Source: Providencia hangzhouensis (GTDB taxonomy: Bacteria > Pseudomonadota > Gammaproteobacteria > Enterobacterales > Enterobacteriaceae). Taken from it: a stretch of DNA of 64,000 nt. The translations under genes and the position numbers were made by a program. This document shows positions 10,483 to 22,318 of this stretch, in pieces; within the stretch, counting starts at the first letter, position 1; each line of letters begins with the position of its first letter. The stretch spans positions 3,472,001 to 3,536,000 of the forward strand of contig NZ_CP135052.1 of assembly GCF_029193595.2 (NCBI RefSeq), in the 5' to 3' direction. The notes beneath the pieces were generated by a model that saw only the letters and a program-made list of their open reading frames with translations, was not told the DNA's origin and searched no databases.

Positions 10483-11633
10483 TAATTTTTGACCATATCT
10501 AATACAGCTTCAGCAGCTTGTTTATCTGCGTCACAACGAATAAGCTGATGTAATTGTAAAAAAGTTTCTTTCAGGTTTTCAACCCGCTCGCCACCCTCTA
10601 GGAGTGGAAGCAACTGCTGTGCGAGTTTATCAGGCTGGCAATCCTCTTGTAGTAACTCTTTGACAATCTCTTTTCCTGCTAACAAATTAGGCAAAGAAAC
10701 ATACGGCGTTTTCACTAACCGTTTTGCCAACCAGAAGGTGAAAGGTTTCATACGATACCCCACCACCATTGGGCATTTTGTTAGCATACATTCAAGTGCT
10801 GCCGTTCCTGATGCTAATAAAGTCGCATCTGCTGCAATCATTGCATCACGAGCTTGGCCATCTAAAGTATGAATTTGCAGTTCAGGCGTAGTATTTTGCT
10901 TTATCTCATCAAACTGCTGGCGGCGTTTTTCATTCACCAACGGCACCACAATATGTAAATCCGGGATATTACGCTGTAATATTTTCGCTGTATTGAGAAA
11001 ATCTGCGCTTAGCATTTCGACTTCTGAATGACGACTTCCTGGCAGTAAGGCTAAACATTTAACATGCTCAGGAATATTCAGCCGATGTCGAGCGGCTTGT
11101 TTATCAGGGTGTAATGGAATGGCATCCGCCATTGTGTGCCCGATAAAACGGCAAGGAACATTAAAACGATCATAAAAGGCTTTTTCAAAAGGTAAGAAAG
11201 CTAATACTAAATTCGTTGAACGACCGATTTTAAATACCCGTTTTTGACGCCATGCCCAAACTGATGGGCTAACATAATGAATGGTTTTAATCCCTTTCGA
11301 TTTTAAGCGCCCCTCAAGGGTAATATTAAAATCAGGGGCATCAATTCCAACAAAAACATCTGGCTGTAATTCGGTAAAACGCTGGGTTAGATCCTTACGG
11401 ATGGATAATAACCGAGGTAGGCGGCCGAGGACTTCAACGATACCCATGACGGCAAGCTCTTCCATTTCATACCAAGCTTCACAACCTTCGGCTTGCATTA
11501 AAGGACCAGCAACACCAACAAAGCGAGCATCTGGTATTTGCTCTTTAAGTGCACGGATAAGCCCTGCACCGAGAATATCACCAGATGTTTCTCCGGCAAC
11601 AAGGCCAATAGTAAGTGGGCGGCTATTATTCAC
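10482..11633 (-). CDS. lpxB: Lipid-A-disaccharide synthase
   Basis: This membrane-associated GT19 glycosyltransferase joins UDP-diacylglucosamine and lipid X to make the lipid A disaccharide. At 383 residues it matches the family. It shows [14 protein letters not shown] near the N-terminus, VGIDAPDFN near residue 95 and the nucleotide-binding [10 protein letters not shown] near residue 200. It sits 44 bp after lpxA and overlaps rnhB by one base. Confidence 0.97.
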   Translation of the reverse strand: MNNSRPLTIGLVAGETSGDILGAGLIRALKEQIPDARFVGVAGPLMQAEGCEAWYEMEELAVMGIVEVLGRLPRLLSIRKDLTQRFTELQPDVFVGIDAPDFNITLEGRLKSKGIKTIHYVSPSVWAWRQKRVFKIGRSTNLVLAFLPFEKAFYDRFNVPCRFIGHTMADAIPLHPDKQAARHRLNIPEHVKCLALLPGSRHSEVEMLSADFLNTAKILQRNIPDLHIVVPLVNEKRRQQFDEIKQNTTPELQIHTLDGQARDAMIAADATLLASGTAALECMLTKCPMVVGYRMKPFTFWLAKRLVKTPYVSLPNLLAGKEIVKELLQEDCQPDKLAQQLLPLLEGGERVENLKETFLQLHQLIRCDADKQAAEAVLDMVKN

Positions 11634-11677
11634 CGAAATTCGCTCCTTATTAAAGGCCTCGATTCATTAATACTAGA

Positions 11678-12475
11678 TTAACGAATAATACCACGTTTAG
11701 ACTGCGCTGAATCCTCTAAGAAATCACTAAACACTTTAACGTGCTCATTCGCTTTTGCCGCTTCTGCGATTTCTTCACGAGCTTCTTCTAACGATTTACC
11801 TGAACGATATAACACCTTGTATGCATTACGAATAGCATGTAGTGATTCTTTTTCAAAACCACGGCGTTTTAGACCTTCAAGATTTAAACCAAATGGTGTC
11901 GCGTGGTTACCTTGTGCAATGACATAAGGCGGCACATCTTGTGCAACACCAGAGCAGCCACCGACCATAACATGAGCACCAATTTTACAAAACTGGTGAA
12001 CTGCGGTCATCCCACCAATAATGGCATAATCACCAAGTGTTACATGACCACCTAGAGTACCGTTATTTGCAATAATACAACGGTTTCCAATGATACAATC
12101 ATGAGCAATATGCACATTCACCATCAGTAAGTTATCATTGCCCACTTTTGTCAGGCCAACATCTTGAACAGTACCACGGTGAATGGTTACGCTTTCACGA
12201 ATACGGTTTCTGTCCCCGATTTCAACTCGCGTTGGTTCGCCTTGGTATTTTAGATCTTGATTAATCTCACCAATGGAAGCGAACTGGAAAATCACATTGT
12301 CACGACCAATTTTTGTATGGCCATTAACGACAACATGAGATTTCAGTTCAGTGCCTTCACCAATTTCAACATTCGCGCCAATATAACAAAAAGGGCCAAT
12401 ATGAACATTGGCACCGATGATAGCTCCATCTTCTACGATAGAGGATGGATGAATATAGGCTGTTTTATCAATCAT
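11678..12475 (-). CDS. lpxA: UDP-N-acetylglucosamine acyltransferase LpxA
   Basis: LpxA puts the first 3-hydroxyacyl chain from ACP on UDP-GlcNAc, the first step of lipid A synthesis. It is a left-handed beta-helix of hexapeptide repeats; the catalytic histidine is in the IAHDCIIGN stretch. I chose the ATG at 12475 (265 aa, [10 protein letters not shown]) over one four codons upstream: it matches E. coli LpxA and has GAGGT five bases before it. It starts one base after the fabZ stop, so the two are coupled. Confidence 0.96.
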   Translation of the reverse strand: MIDKTAYIHPSSIVEDGAIIGANVHIGPFCYIGANVEIGEGTELKSHVVVNGHTKIGRDNVIFQFASIGEINQDLKYQGEPTRVEIGDRNRIRESVTIHRGTVQDVGLTKVGNDNLLMVNVHIAHDCIIGNRCIIANNGTLGGHVTLGDYAIIGGMTAVHQFCKIGAHVMVGGCSGVAQDVPPYVIAQGNHATPFGLNLEGLKRRGFEKESLHAIRNAYKVLYRSGKSLEEAREEIAEAAKANEHVKVFSDFLEDSAQSKRGIIR

Positions 12476-12476
12476 A

Positions 12477-12929
12477 TCAGACCTCACGACGACGGGCGCA
12501 CATCATTTCTGCTTCGCAGGCCACTTCTCCATCAACTTTAGCAACACCTTTAAAACGTGCAACTCCGCGACGTTCTTTGATAAATTCTACTTCTAAGACC
12601 ATTTGGTCTCCTGGTAGAACGGGACGTTTAAAACGCGCATTGTCTATCGCTGCAAAATAGTACAACTCACCCGGCTCTAATTTTCCAACGCTTTTAAACG
12701 CAAGAATTCCTGTCGCTTGCGCCATGGCTTCTAAAATCAATACACCAGGGAAAATAGGTTTACTAGGGAAGTGTCCTTGGAAAAATGGCTCGTTAAATGA
12801 CACATTTTTCACTGCACGTAATGATTTGCCTTTTTCAAAATCCAATACACGGTCAACCAGAAGGAATGGGTAACGGTGCGGAAGCAGTTCTAAGATTTCT
12901 TCTATATTCAGAGTATGATTATCACTCAT
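12477..12929 (-). CDS. fabZ: 3-hydroxyacyl-ACP dehydratase FabZ
   Basis: FabZ removes water from 3-hydroxyacyl-ACP in fatty acid elongation and competes with LpxA/LpxD for the same 3-hydroxyacyl pool. It is 150 residues with a hot-dog fold. The catalytic His and Glu are in [20 protein letters not shown] (about residues 53-72). A 128-bp gap with a large inverted repeat separates it from lpxD, and it runs directly into lpxA. Confidence 0.97.
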   Translation of the reverse strand: MSDNHTLNIEEILELLPHRYPFLLVDRVLDFEKGKSLRAVKNVSFNEPFFQGHFPSKPIFPGVLILEAMAQATGILAFKSVGKLEPGELYYFAAIDNARFKRPVLPGDQMVLEVEFIKERRGVARFKGVAKVDGEVACEAEMMCARRREV

Positions 12930-12972
12930 CGAAATACTCTTCCTGTCTATTAATACGGTTTAATTAATGAAT

Positions 12973-13012
12973 CGGCCTGCTTTAACCTTAAATTAGGTTA
13001 ACTGGCAGGCCG
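12973..13012 (-). repeat. Nested inverted repeat in the lpxD-fabZ gap
   Basis: An outer 8-bp stem (CGGCCTGC / GCAGGCCG) encloses a second stem (TTAACCT / AGGTTAA), giving a 40-base hairpin 44 bp upstream of fabZ. It has no U-tract, so it is more likely an mRNA processing or stability element than a terminator. Confidence 0.6.
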
Positions 13013-13057
13013 GAAAACGTAACTCAGATAACTATTTTAGCCTGAATTACAAAATGA

Positions 13058-14095
13058 TTACTGTTTTTTTTGATTTTGGCTATCTAATTCACGCTCAACA
13101 TGTTTCAGTCGCTTATTTATCTCATTGATATTTAAGACTAAAGCAGCTGTTTTACGCCAAGTTTTATTAGGCTGTAAAGGAATCCCTGAAGAATATACTC
13201 CTGGTTCAGTGATAGGTCTCATGACCATCCCCATTCCTGTTACTGTGACCTTATCGCAAATTTCCATATGGCCATTGATGACACTGGCACCACCAATCAT
13301 ACAGTAACGGCCGATTTTTAAACTACCAGCCATGATAACACCACCAGCAACTGCGGTATTATCACCAATTATGACATTGTGTGCAATTTGGCACTGGTTA
13401 TCGATAATAACCCCATTGCCAATTACTGTGTTATCTAAAGCACCTCGGTCAATGGTTGTACTCGCACCGATCTCAACACGATCGCCGATGATCACTGTGC
13501 CTAATTGAGGAATTTTGATCCAATTACCACGATCATTCGCATAGCCGAAACCATCAGAGCCAATGACTGTGCCAGATTGAACTAAACAGTGTTCGCCAAT
13601 CTCAACATTGTGGTATACGCTGACATTCGCCCACAAACGGGTTCCTGTACCAATACGCGTATTTTTGCCCACAAAACAACCTGCGCCAATCACCACATTA
13701 TCGCCAAGCTCAACACCACTTTCGATAACGGCATTTGCGCCAATTGCGACATTCTTACCAAGTTTTGCATCATCAGCAATTACCGCTGATGCATGGATAT
13801 CTTCAGCTGGGCTTGGCGTTGTATCCATAATTTGAGCCATGCGTGCATAAGCAAGGTATGGGTTATCCACTACCAGAGCAGCCACTTTGCATGCTTCAAG
13901 ATCTTTTGCTGTGAGAACCACCGCTGCAGCTTGGCAATCTGCCAATTTGTCACTATAACGGCTGTCAGATAGAAAAGTAATCTGTTGATTATTCGCTGAA
14001 TGCATTGGAGCAATACCGGTGATGGTAATATCACCATCACCGTGTAATTGCGCATTCAACTGCTGAGCAAGGTCAGCCAATCGAATTGAAGACAT
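13058..14095 (-). CDS. lpxD: UDP-3-O-(3-hydroxyacyl)glucosamine N-acyltransferase LpxD
   Basis: LpxD adds the second 3-hydroxyacyl chain in lipid A synthesis. It is 345 residues: an N-terminal uridine-binding domain, then a long hexapeptide beta-helix with the catalytic-histidine stretch [17 protein letters not shown] near residue 240, and a C-terminal helix ([18 protein letters not shown]). It begins 3 bp after the skp stop. Confidence 0.97.
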   Translation of the reverse strand: MSSIRLADLAQQLNAQLHGDGDITITGIAPMHSANNQQITFLSDSRYSDKLADCQAAAVVLTAKDLEACKVAALVVDNPYLAYARMAQIMDTTPSPAEDIHASAVIADDAKLGKNVAIGANAVIESGVELGDNVVIGAGCFVGKNTRIGTGTRLWANVSVYHNVEIGEHCLVQSGTVIGSDGFGYANDRGNWIKIPQLGTVIIGDRVEIGASTTIDRGALDNTVIGNGVIIDNQCQIAHNVIIGDNTAVAGGVIMAGSLKIGRYCMIGGASVINGHMEICDKVTVTGMGMVMRPITEPGVYSSGIPLQPNKTWRKTAALVLNINEINKRLKHVERELDSQNQKKQ

Positions 14096-14098
14096 CTA

Positions 14099-14593
14099 TT
14101 ATTTAACCTGTTTTTGAACCTGACTTGTAATGTCAACGCTATCTTTTGCATAAGCAACTGCATTTGCATCGATAACGACATCATAGCCTTCTTTAGCTGC
14201 AACAGCCTTAATAGAGTTCTGAATACGAGTTAAAATTTTAGTACGCTCTTCGCCTTGGCGACGACGGTTGTCTTCTTCAAATTTTTGAGCTTTTTCAGCG
14301 AATTGATCACGTTTAGTCATGAGTTCAGATTCAAGCTTTTCGCGCTCACTTTGTTTCATTGTTGCACCATCACGACGCAATTTTTCAACACGAGTTTGCA
14401 AATCTTTTTCTAGATTTTGTAACTCAGTCGCACGACTTTTGAATTCACTTTCAAGCTGTTTAGCAACGGCTTCACGCGCTGGCATATTTTGGAAAATTTC
14501 ACCAACATTGACGATAGCGATTTTCTCAGCATAAGCCCCCGCAGACATTGCTAAAGCAATACTCACACCCGCTGCACACAACAATTTTTTCAC
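14099..14593 (-). CDS. skp: Periplasmic chaperone Skp
   Basis: Skp is a trimeric periplasmic holdase that keeps outer-membrane proteins soluble on the way to BamA. The 164-residue protein has a signal peptide ending near AYA (residues 20-22), then a coiled-coil arm region (about 45-125) rich in Lys, Arg and Glu. It lies between bamA (89-bp gap containing a hairpin) and lpxD, the E. coli order. Confidence 0.96.
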   Translation of the reverse strand: MKKLLCAAGVSIALAMSAGAYAEKIAIVNVGEIFQNMPAREAVAKQLESEFKSRATELQNLEKDLQTRVEKLRRDGATMKQSEREKLESELMTKRDQFAEKAQKFEEDNRRRQGEERTKILTRIQNSIKAVAAKEGYDVVIDANAVAYAKDSVDITSQVQKQVK

Positions 14594-14635
14594 ACTAAAC
14601 TCCTTAACCCATACGTATGGCTGGAAATTTCGGTT

Positions 14636-14657
14636 GCTCCCACAAAAACATGGGAGC
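14636..14657 (-). repeat. Hairpin in the bamA-skp gap
   Basis: GCTCCCA and TGGGAGC form a perfect 7-bp stem with an 8-base loop 26 bp past the bamA stop. There is no clear U-tract. It may protect the upstream mRNA or lower read-through. Confidence 0.5.
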
Positions 14658-14682
14658 CTTCATAGATAGAAACTGGAATAGA

Positions 14683-17097
14683 TTACCACGTTCTACCAAT
14701 ATTAAATTGGAACTGTTCTGATTTATCCCCTTCGTAGTCCTTAATCGGCTGCGCATAAGAGAAGACCAGTGGTCCAAGTGGAGACATCCATTGTAAAGCC
14801 ACACCCGCAGAAGCTCGGATATTGCTTGCCTTACCATAGTCAGGCATACCTTCGCGCCAAGCCGCAGGAATACTGTTCCAATTAGTGTCCCATACCGTAC
14901 CTGCATCAACAAAGAGAGAGGTACGAACGGAGTTCGAATACTTTTCGTCAATAAATGGAGTCGGAGTGATTAACTCAAATGATGCCGCGTACATCGCATT
15001 ACCACCGACCGCATCACTTGATGGGCTTCCAGGCTCTGGGCCATCTTTTCCATTAATTTTCTTCAAATAAACCGCTTTTGGACCGATATTATTCGAACGG
15101 AAACCACGAATAGTGCTTGAACCACCCGCATAGAAGTTTTCATAGAATGGCATTTGTTTACTGCCAATACCATCACCATAACCTGCTTGTGCACGCCCCA
15201 GAACTACCCAAGTTTCGTCTTCGTCCAGTGGATAATACTGCGCTGTATCAAAGCGTAGTTTATAGTATTCGTTATCAGAACCAGGAATTGTCACTTTACC
15301 CGATACGTTCGTTTTATTACCCGATGTCGGGAAGAAACCACGGTTTAACGAGTTATAAGTCCAACCTAAGTTAAGTGTGAAGTCATCCGCATCAAAGCTT
15401 TCTTTATTACGTCCGTTCTCTGTAACTGGTGGATTTTTACCCATAGAATCAAGGTAATCCCACATGGCAGCTTGAGCACGCATATCCGAAAGTCGGTTAT
15501 GAACATAACCCGCACCGACGCGGAAAGAGTTATTTTCATTAAATGGGAAGCTTAAGAAACTGTCTAGGCCATACGTTTTGTTGTTATAGCCTGATAGATC
15601 CGCATCTTTCGCACTAAAGTCGTTATAGAAAATACGGCCGCCTAAGCTCACACCATTAACGGTGAAGTACGGGTCAGTAAATGAGAATTCAACGTTAGTT
15701 GAGTAGTCATTTTTACTTGCGTTAATACCAACTGCGTTACCTGTACCTAACCAGTTATCTTGTGTAACCCCAACTTGGAAGCTCACACCACTTTCAGTAC
15801 CAAAACCGATACCAAAGTTCATTGAACCAGTATTACGCTCTTTAACCTTGTAGATAACATCTACTTGGTCAGGGCTACCAGGTACACGTTGAGTCTCTAC
15901 ATCAACAGTTTCGAAATAACCTGTACGATTCAGACGTTCTTTACCTAGTTCAACTAAATCATTTCCGAGCCATGCACCTTCCATTTGGCGCATTTCACGG
16001 CGTAAAACAGTATCTTTACTGGTGTCATTGCCTTGGAAACGAATCTCACGCACATAGAAACGGTTACCTGCATCAATATTTAAGTGCAATTTAACTGTTT
16101 TATCTGCATCGTTGATTTCAGGTTGTGTCATTACTCGAGGATATGCATAACCATAGCGGCCAAACATATCTTTGATTTTGTTTTCCATACTTGTCACTTG
16201 AGCACCGTTATATAATTCTCCCGGTGTAATAGTGATAAGCTCTTGGATTTCAGTTAAATGATCAGCCGTATTACCATTAACTTCGACACCCGATATTTTA
16301 TATTGGTCGCCTTCAGTAATGTTAATAGTAATATAAATACCTTTTTTGTCTGGGGTCAGACTGACTTGCGTGGAGTCTATATTAAAACGCGCATAACCAC
16401 GATCAAGATAAAAACTGCGCAGAGTTTCTAAGTCACCCGCCAGTTTTTGCTTCTGATATTTCTGGTCAGCAGCGAGGTTCCACCAAGGAACATCATCACG
16501 CAATTGCAGCTTATTAACTAATTCTGCTGTAGTGTAATTTTTATTACCTACAATATTAATTTGCTGAATTTGAGCTGAAACACCTTCAGAGAAAACAAAT
16601 TTTAAATCCACACGGTTACGTGGCAAAGGCGTTACAACAGCTTTTACTGTTGCATTATATTTACCAACGCTATAGTAAAAGTCTTCTAAACCTTTTTCGA
16701 TATTTGCAATTGTCGTGCGGTCGAGTGCCTCACCAACGCGGATATTTGAAGCTTCCAAGTTCTGCTTGAGCATATCATCTTTAACAGACTTATTGCCTGT
16801 AAAGGTGATACTTGCAATCGTTGGCCGCTCTTTAACTTGAACGATCAGCGTGTTTCCATCACGCAGGACCCTAACATCTTCGAAGTTACCGGTTGAAAAT
16901 AGGGAACGAATCGAACGGCTGATATCATCGTTATCAACTGAATCGCCAACCCTAACTGGCATGTTCAATAATGCTGCACCAACGGCGACGCGTTGTAGAC
17001 CTTCGAAACGAATGTCTTTAACTACGAATCCGTCTGAACCGTATGCAGTGGCGCTGCCGAAAAGCAGCGACGCTATGAGCAACTTTTTCATCGCCAT
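14683..17097 (-). CDS. bamA: Outer membrane protein assembly factor BamA
   Basis: BamA is the core of the machine that inserts beta-barrel proteins in the outer membrane. It is 804 residues: a signal peptide cut near AYG, five POTRA domains (about 22-420) and a 16-strand barrel. The barrel-lid motif of loop 6 is IRGF (E. coli VRGF), and the C-terminal signature is FNIGRTW. No cysteine occurs anywhere, so the loop-6 disulfide pair of E. coli is absent. A candidate sigma-E promoter lies just upstream in the rseP tail. Confidence 0.98.
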   Translation of the reverse strand: MAMKKLLIASLLFGSATAYGSDGFVVKDIRFEGLQRVAVGAALLNMPVRVGDSVDNDDISRSIRSLFSTGNFEDVRVLRDGNTLIVQVKERPTIASITFTGNKSVKDDMLKQNLEASNIRVGEALDRTTIANIEKGLEDFYYSVGKYNATVKAVVTPLPRNRVDLKFVFSEGVSAQIQQINIVGNKNYTTAELVNKLQLRDDVPWWNLAADQKYQKQKLAGDLETLRSFYLDRGYARFNIDSTQVSLTPDKKGIYITINITEGDQYKISGVEVNGNTADHLTEIQELITITPGELYNGAQVTSMENKIKDMFGRYGYAYPRVMTQPEINDADKTVKLHLNIDAGNRFYVREIRFQGNDTSKDTVLRREMRQMEGAWLGNDLVELGKERLNRTGYFETVDVETQRVPGSPDQVDVIYKVKERNTGSMNFGIGFGTESGVSFQVGVTQDNWLGTGNAVGINASKNDYSTNVEFSFTDPYFTVNGVSLGGRIFYNDFSAKDADLSGYNNKTYGLDSFLSFPFNENNSFRVGAGYVHNRLSDMRAQAAMWDYLDSMGKNPPVTENGRNKESFDADDFTLNLGWTYNSLNRGFFPTSGNKTNVSGKVTIPGSDNEYYKLRFDTAQYYPLDEDETWVVLGRAQAGYGDGIGSKQMPFYENFYAGGSSTIRGFRSNNIGPKAVYLKKINGKDGPEPGSPSSDAVGGNAMYAASFELITPTPFIDEKYSNSVRTSLFVDAGTVWDTNWNSIPAAWREGMPDYGKASNIRASAGVALQWMSPLGPLVFSYAQPIKDYEGDKSEQFQFNIGRTW

Positions 17098-17139
17098 CGT
17101 TGTTATGCGTATTCCTTACTGGTCCCCAGCTTACAAAAA

Positions 17140-18492
17140 TTAGAAGCGAGAGAAATCATTAAAAAGTGCAAGTCCCATTAACAGAATCAATGCCATTGCA
17201 CCTATCCGAAAACTAAAGTCTTGTACTCGCTCAGACACCGGACTTCCTTTAATTTTTTCAATTAATAAGAAGAGCAAGTGCCCCCCATCTAAAACAGGCA
17301 ATGGAAACAGATTGATGATACCTAAATTGACGCTAATAAGCGCAATAAACATCAAATAATATACCAAGCCTGACTCGGCGGATACCCCCGCACCTTTAGC
17401 GATAGATATCGGACCGCTTAAGTTATTGAGTTTGACATCCCCAACAACCAGTTTACCCATCATATTGACCGTCAACTTCATTAACTGCCACGTCTTATCA
17501 CTGGCTTGGTAAAACGCAGAAAATGGCCCATATTGTTGCACCATCTTATATTCATCTGCTAACGGTAACACTGAAAGTTCTACGCCTGCAAACCCAATTT
17601 TCTCCCCACGCGGCCCATCTTGGCTATCAGGGGTCAACGTGAGTGAAATCAATTGCTGCGACCGTTGCACTTCAAGTTTTAACGGGACGCCCGGGTTATT
17701 ACGAATAATTCGTGTAACGGGATCCCACAGGCCCAGAACTTCCCCGTTAACACTCACTATTCTATCGCCTTTCTGCAAACCTGCCCGTTCACCAGCTAAC
17801 CCTTGCGTTACTTTTTGGATAACAGGGTCAATTCTTGCAGAGACAGGCATTATACCTACCGACAAAATTGGATCTTGTTTCTCTGGATCAAACTGCCAAG
17901 TGGTTAAATCAACCGTTTTAGTAATCGGTTCATTATAACCACTGGGTAATACTTGTGCTGTCAGTTCACGGTCACCGATTTTACCGACCAATGCTAAACG
18001 AACTGAATTCCAATCAGGAGTTTCGATGCCATCAATAGATTTTAGTTCCATTTTTGGTTCAAAATTTGCAATTGCCGCAATAGAGCCTGGCTTTACGTCT
18101 TCAATGACAGGTTTCACAGAAGGAACACCAATCATAAAGACTATCCAATAGACAACAATTGCTAATAAAAAGTTCGCGATTGGCCCTGCACCAATAATGG
18201 CAGCTCGTTGACCGGCAGTTTTATTGTTAAACGCTTGATGGCGACGTTCAGGAGAAACGCTACCAACTCGCTCATCAAGCATTTTGACATAACCCCCTAA
18301 CGGGATTATCGCCAAAACAAATTCGGTACCATTCTTATCGACTTTGCGCCATAAGGTTTTGCCGAACCCTATAGAAAAGCGCTCAACATAAACACCACAG
18401 CGGCGAGCAACCCAGTAATGGCCGAACTCGTGTACTGTAATTAGCACACCTATTGCGATAATAAAGGCAACTAAACTCCAAATAAATCCCAT
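17140..18492 (-). CDS. rseP: Site-2 intramembrane metalloprotease RseP
   Basis: RseP cuts the anti-sigma factor RseA within the inner membrane after DegS, releasing sigma-E; it also clears leftover signal peptides. It is 450 residues. The zinc motif HEFGH is at residues 21-25, the second metal motif LDGGH is near residue 400, and two PDZ domains lie between. It starts 9 bp after cdsA and precedes bamA, whose expression sigma-E raises. Confidence 0.97.
   Translation of the reverse strand: MGFIWSLVAFIIAIGVLITVHEFGHYWVARRCGVYVERFSIGFGKTLWRKVDKNGTEFVLAIIPLGGYVKMLDERVGSVSPERRHQAFNNKTAGQRAAIIGAGPIANFLLAIVVYWIVFMIGVPSVKPVIEDVKPGSIAAIANFEPKMELKSIDGIETPDWNSVRLALVGKIGDRELTAQVLPSGYNEPITKTVDLTTWQFDPEKQDPILSVGIMPVSARIDPVIQKVTQGLAGERAGLQKGDRIVSVNGEVLGLWDPVTRIIRNNPGVPLKLEVQRSQQLISLTLTPDSQDGPRGEKIGFAGVELSVLPLADEYKMVQQYGPFSAFYQASDKTWQLMKLTVNMMGKLVVGDVKLNNLSGPISIAKGAGVSAESGLVYYLMFIALISVNLGIINLFPLPVLDGGHLLFLLIEKIKGSPVSERVQDFSFRIGAMALILLMGLALFNDFSRF
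17148..17176 (-). promoter_or_regulatory. Candidate sigma-E promoter for bamA-skp
   Basis: On the minus strand GGGACTT (17170-17176) resembles the sigma-E -35 GGAACTT. After a 16-base spacer comes TCTCTC (17148-17153), a partial match to the -10 TCTGA. It lies in the last codons of rseP, where E. coli has the sigma-E promoter for this operon. Confidence 0.4.
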
Positions 18493-18500
18493 GTATCTTC

Positions 18501-19361
18501 CTAAAGACCAAAACCGTTAAAAATTAACAAATTTAGCCCAGCAAAAACTGGGATTGCTGCTGTTAGGCTATCAATACGATCCAAGATACCGCCATGCCCT
18601 GGAATTAAATGACTACTATCTTTAATACCTGATTGACGCTTAAACATACTCTCGGTTAAATCACCAAACACAGATACTACAACAACAATAATTGAAGTCA
18701 CTAGCAAATAATCAGGCATCACGGGGATTGGCGCAAAGGCGCTAAATAACCATGAAATAATCCCAGCAGTTATAAGGCCACCCACCAAGCCTTCCCATGT
18801 TTTACCAGGAGATACCTTCGGTGCCATTTTGTTGCGCCCGATAGTACGACCAAATGCATAGGCGCCTGAATCAGCCCCCCAAACTAGCAACATGACATAC
18901 AATAACCACCAAGCTCCAAAGAATGTATCGCTTTGATAACCAACGGTTCTTAAAACCATCATTCCACAATAAAATGGGATAATCGTTAACACGCCAAATA
19001 ATAAGCGAATAACAACTGATTTGCCCCAAGAAGCGGAGGCGGGATAGGTAACAACTAAAATAATCGCTATCCCCCACCAAATAAGGCCAGCCCATAAACC
19101 ATACAAAATCATAGGCTCAGAGGAGAACTGATTTATATCGGAAATAGAAAATTGCATTGCAAGTAATATTGCAGCAAAAACAACCGCTAAGCCTATGCGC
19201 TTAGCTTGAGAGTGCCAGCCGACAAATTGTGCCCATTCCCAAGCACCTAAAGCACAAACCGCAATCACGACAAGCCCAAAATTCGCTGGGGAAAGTAAAA
19301 ACAGCGCCGCAATAACAATCGGTATTAAAATTATCGCAGTAAGCAAACGATATTTCAGCAC
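18501..19361 (-). CDS. cdsA: Phosphatidate cytidylyltransferase
   Basis: CdsA makes CDP-diacylglycerol, the precursor of all major phospholipids. This 286-residue inner-membrane protein has several transmembrane segments and the full C-terminal family signature from [12 protein letters not shown] to [12 protein letters not shown] (about residues 218-258). It lies between uppS (10-bp gap) and rseP. Confidence 0.97.
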   Translation of the reverse strand: MLKYRLLTAIILIPIVIAALFLLSPANFGLVVIAVCALGAWEWAQFVGWHSQAKRIGLAVVFAAILLAMQFSISDINQFSSEPMILYGLWAGLIWWGIAIILVVTYPASASWGKSVVIRLLFGVLTIIPFYCGMMVLRTVGYQSDTFFGAWWLLYVMLLVWGADSGAYAFGRTIGRNKMAPKVSPGKTWEGLVGGLITAGIISWLFSAFAPIPVMPDYLLVTSIIVVVVSVFGDLTESMFKRQSGIKDSSHLIPGHGGILDRIDSLTAAIPVFAGLNLLIFNGFGL

Positions 19362-19370
19362 ATCTTTCCC

Positions 19371-20126
19371 CTATTCTTTGCCCAGTTCATCATCTGATTC
19401 AGCTCCACCATAACGGCGCTCACGCTTACTAAAAGCATCAACTGCACTCTGAAACACCATTTCATCAAAATCTGGCCACAAAACGTTGGTGAAATAAAAT
19501 TCCGCATATGCGACTTGCCATAATAGGAAGTTGCTTATGCGATGCTCTCCCCCAGTTCTTATGACTAAATCGACATTTTCTTGGTCATGCATACAAATAT
19601 GGTTATCGATACTTTCTTCATTGATATCATCAATAGAAAGCTCACCACTTTGTACCTTTGCAAATACTTGTTTTACACTGTTACTAATATCCCAGCGGCC
19701 ACCATAGTTCGCTGCAATATTCAGTTTTAGCCCAGTGTTGTTTTGCGTTAATGCTTCTGCCTTATCAATTCTTTTTCTGAGGCGTTCACTAAAACGGCTA
19801 ATATCACCAATGACTTTTAGTTTTACATTGTTTTTATGTAGGTTCTTAACTTCATTATCAAGAGCAAAAACAAATAGTTCCATGAGAGAACTGACTTCTT
19901 TCTCTGGCCTTCTCCAGTTTTCACTGCTAAAAGCATACAATGTGAGCGAACTAATTTTATTTTTTACCGCAAAGCGCACAGAATTACGGACAGATTCAAC
20001 GCCTGCCTTATGACCTGTAATTCTGAGCTTCCCTCTTTGTTTAGCCCATCGACCATTACCATCCATAATGATAGCAACATGCTTAGGCATCATTGAATCA
20101 GAGAGATTTTCACCACTAGAGTTCAT
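19371..20126 (-). CDS. uppS: Undecaprenyl diphosphate synthase
   Basis: This cis-prenyltransferase makes the C55 carrier lipid used for peptidoglycan and O-antigen. It is 251 residues. The catalytic aspartate is in IMDGNGRWAKQRG (about residues 20-32); SSENWRRP and the C-terminal IRTGGEHRISNFL stretch bind substrate. It is also named ispU. About 190 bp separate it from dxr; I see no strong terminator there. Confidence 0.97.
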   Translation of the reverse strand: MNSSGENLSDSMMPKHVAIIMDGNGRWAKQRGKLRITGHKAGVESVRNSVRFAVKNKISSLTLYAFSSENWRRPEKEVSSLMELFVFALDNEVKNLHKNNVKLKVIGDISRFSERLRKRIDKAEALTQNNTGLKLNIAANYGGRWDISNSVKQVFAKVQSGELSIDDINEESIDNHICMHDQENVDLVIRTGGEHRISNFLLWQVAYAEFYFTNVLWPDFDEMVFQSAVDAFSKRERRYGGAESDDELGKE

Positions 20127-20312
20127 TAAATATTAATCCTTGTGAGTACCACTTTGAGTATACAGACCAATAATAACTACTATTATTGAATTTGCTGATA
20201 AGACACATCCTTAAATCTCTAAGAGGTACTATGTTATTTTTCTTTTTTTAAACACATCACATATTAAAGAGTTATTATGGCTATCAGCAACTAAATAAAA
20301 CACATACCAGCG

Positions 20313-21506
20313 TTAAATTGTCTGAGCGATTATTTTTTCTGCATTTTTACGCGCTCGTTCGTCGATTTCTAAGACCTCTTCAATCGAAACAGGTTCAGAA
20401 AAAACTTGGCTATCTAATACATTGCGATTAATTTTTGCTATATCCGTAAAGCGTATTTTGCCTTCGAGAAAAGCAGCAACTGTCATTTCATTCGCACCAT
20501 TAAGTGCCGTCGTAGCGGCTTGCCCTTGGTGGCAGGCATCGATTGCGAGCTTCAAGCAAGGATAGCGTTGATAGTCAGGCTGAACAAATGTTAATGATGA
20601 AAGTGTTGCAAAATCAAGAGGTTTCGCACCAGACATGATACGCTGAGGATAAGCCATACTGTATGAAATTGGAGTGCGCATATCAGGTGTGCCCAGTTGT
20701 GCTATCACGCTGCCATCTTTATACCGAACCATGGAATGAATAACAGATTGAGGATGGATAATCACTTCCATTTGCTCGGCGCTCGCATTAAAAAAATAGC
20801 AAGCCTCGATATATTCTAGCCCCTTATTCATCATTGTCGCTGAATCGACTGATATTTTTCGCCCCATCGACCAATTTGGGTGGTTACATGCTTCATCAGG
20901 GGTCACATTATCAAGATGCGATAACGGTGTATCCCTAAATGGCCCACCTGATCCGGTTAAAACAATACTTGAGATACCGGAAGCTGATAAATCGGCAAAA
21001 CCTAAATTCAGTTGAATAATTTCAGGTAAACTCTGGAAGATAGCATTGTGCTCGCTATCAATAGGAAATACTGTTGCATTGTGCTTACGAATCTCATTAA
21101 AGAATAAACGGCCACTAGTAATTAAAGACTCTTTATTCGCTAATAATATTCTTTTACCTTTGCGTATTGCCGCTAAAGTAGGAAGTAAACCGGCAACCCC
21201 AGTAATGGCTGACATAACTTGGTCAGCATCATCCAGACCAGCAAGGTCAATTGCAGCTTGTTTTCCTGACAAAACTTCAGTTTTACAATTATTCTCAGTT
21301 AAAATAGTTTTTAGCGCTTTTGCTGACGATTCATCCGCCATTGAGGCATATTTCGGATTAAACTCAAGGCACTGTTTCGCCATTTCAGTGACATTCTTTC
21401 CTGCCACTAGAGCAACGATTTGAAATTTTTCGGGATTTTGGCGAACAACAGAAAGTGTATTTGTACCAATTGAGCCTGTAGAACCTAGGATTGTCAGACA
21501 TTTCAT
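20313..21506 (-). CDS. dxr: 1-deoxy-D-xylulose 5-phosphate reductoisomerase
   Basis: Dxr (IspC) makes 2-C-methylerythritol 4-phosphate, the committed step of the MEP isoprenoid pathway that supplies UppS next door. It is 397 residues. The NADPH loop [10 protein letters not shown] is at residues 8-17, and metal and substrate residues lie in [11 protein letters not shown] and [24 protein letters not shown]. Single-gene spacing on both sides. Confidence 0.97.
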   Translation of the reverse strand: MKCLTILGSTGSIGTNTLSVVRQNPEKFQIVALVAGKNVTEMAKQCLEFNPKYASMADESSAKALKTILTENNCKTEVLSGKQAAIDLAGLDDADQVMSAITGVAGLLPTLAAIRKGKRILLANKESLITSGRLFFNEIRKHNATVFPIDSEHNAIFQSLPEIIQLNLGFADLSASGISSIVLTGSGGPFRDTPLSHLDNVTPDEACNHPNWSMGRKISVDSATMMNKGLEYIEACYFFNASAEQMEVIIHPQSVIHSMVRYKDGSVIAQLGTPDMRTPISYSMAYPQRIMSGAKPLDFATLSSLTFVQPDYQRYPCLKLAIDACHQGQAATTALNGANEMTVAAFLEGKIRFTDIAKINRNVLDSQVFSEPVSIEEVLEIDERARKNAEKIIAQTI

Positions 21507-21588
21507 AGTGATTGAGTACTCTGTATTAATTCAATACTGAGATTATATCAGCTTAGAGGTTAGAAAGGATTTTTTAATAAGCTTGAAA

Positions 21589-21645
21589 AATAATAAAGCC
21601 ACGCTAACGCACACTTTTACAGTTTGCATTGGTGGCTTTATTATT
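21589..21645 (-). terminator. Terminator-like hairpin after frr
   Basis: AATAATAAAGCCAC (21589-21602) and GTGGCTTTATTATT (21632-21645) are perfect 14-base complements across a 29-base loop, immediately after the frr stop. Confidence 0.75.
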
Positions 21646-21653
21646 ATGATGGA

Positions 21654-22211
21654 TTAAAATTCCATCAACTCTGCTTCTTTTTGCGCTAATGCTTCATCAA
21701 CTTTTTTGATGTAGCTATCAGTCAGCTTTTGGATATCATCTTGTGAACGACGCTCGTCATCTTCACTGATTTCTTTATCTTTCAGTAATGCTTTCACTTT
21801 GTCGTTAGCATCACGGCGAACGTTACGGACTGCGATACGGCCTTGCTCTGCATCACCACGAACCACTTTAATTAAGTCTTTACGACGCTCTTCCGTTAAT
21901 GGAGGAAGTGGAACACGGATAACAGTACCCGCTGATGATGGGTTTAAGCCTAAATCAGATGCCATGATTGCTTTTTCAATCGCAGGTGACATGCTACGGT
22001 CAAAAACAGAAATAGCTAATGTGCGTGAATCTTCAACAGTGACGTTAGCTAATTGGCGCAAAGGTGTCGCTGAACCATAGTACTCAACAGTGATACCGTC
22101 TAATAGGCTTGGAGATGCACGGCCTGTGCGAACTTTACTAATTTGGCTTTTGAATGCTTCAAGGCTCTTTTCCATACGGTCTTGAGCATCTTTTTGGATT
22201 TCGTTAATCAC
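21654..22211 (-). CDS. frr: Ribosome recycling factor
   Basis: RRF splits post-termination ribosomes together with EF-G. It is 185 residues, the family's fixed length, with the N-terminal [22 protein letters not shown] helix and a C-terminal coiled-coil arm. It follows pyrH by about 107 bp in the conserved rpsB-tsf-pyrH-frr order. Confidence 0.97.
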   Translation of the reverse strand: MINEIQKDAQDRMEKSLEAFKSQISKVRTGRASPSLLDGITVEYYGSATPLRQLANVTVEDSRTLAISVFDRSMSPAIEKAIMASDLGLNPSSAGTVIRVPLPPLTEERRKDLIKVVRGDAEQGRIAVRNVRRDANDKVKALLKDKEISEDDERRSQDDIQKLTDSYIKKVDEALAQKEAELMEF

Positions 22212-22318
22212 GTTTTCAACCCTTAAGAACTGGTTATTAAAGGCCGCATGCGACCTCGCTTCAATTGTCTGAATTTATATTAGATAATACATTTAAACTC
22301 AGGTCATGTCTCTGAGTA

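Noticed and set aside
14604..14951. 115-residue minus-strand frame after bamA
   Set aside because: It overlaps the bamA 3' end in another frame and has no family similarity or ribosome-binding site; a shadow.
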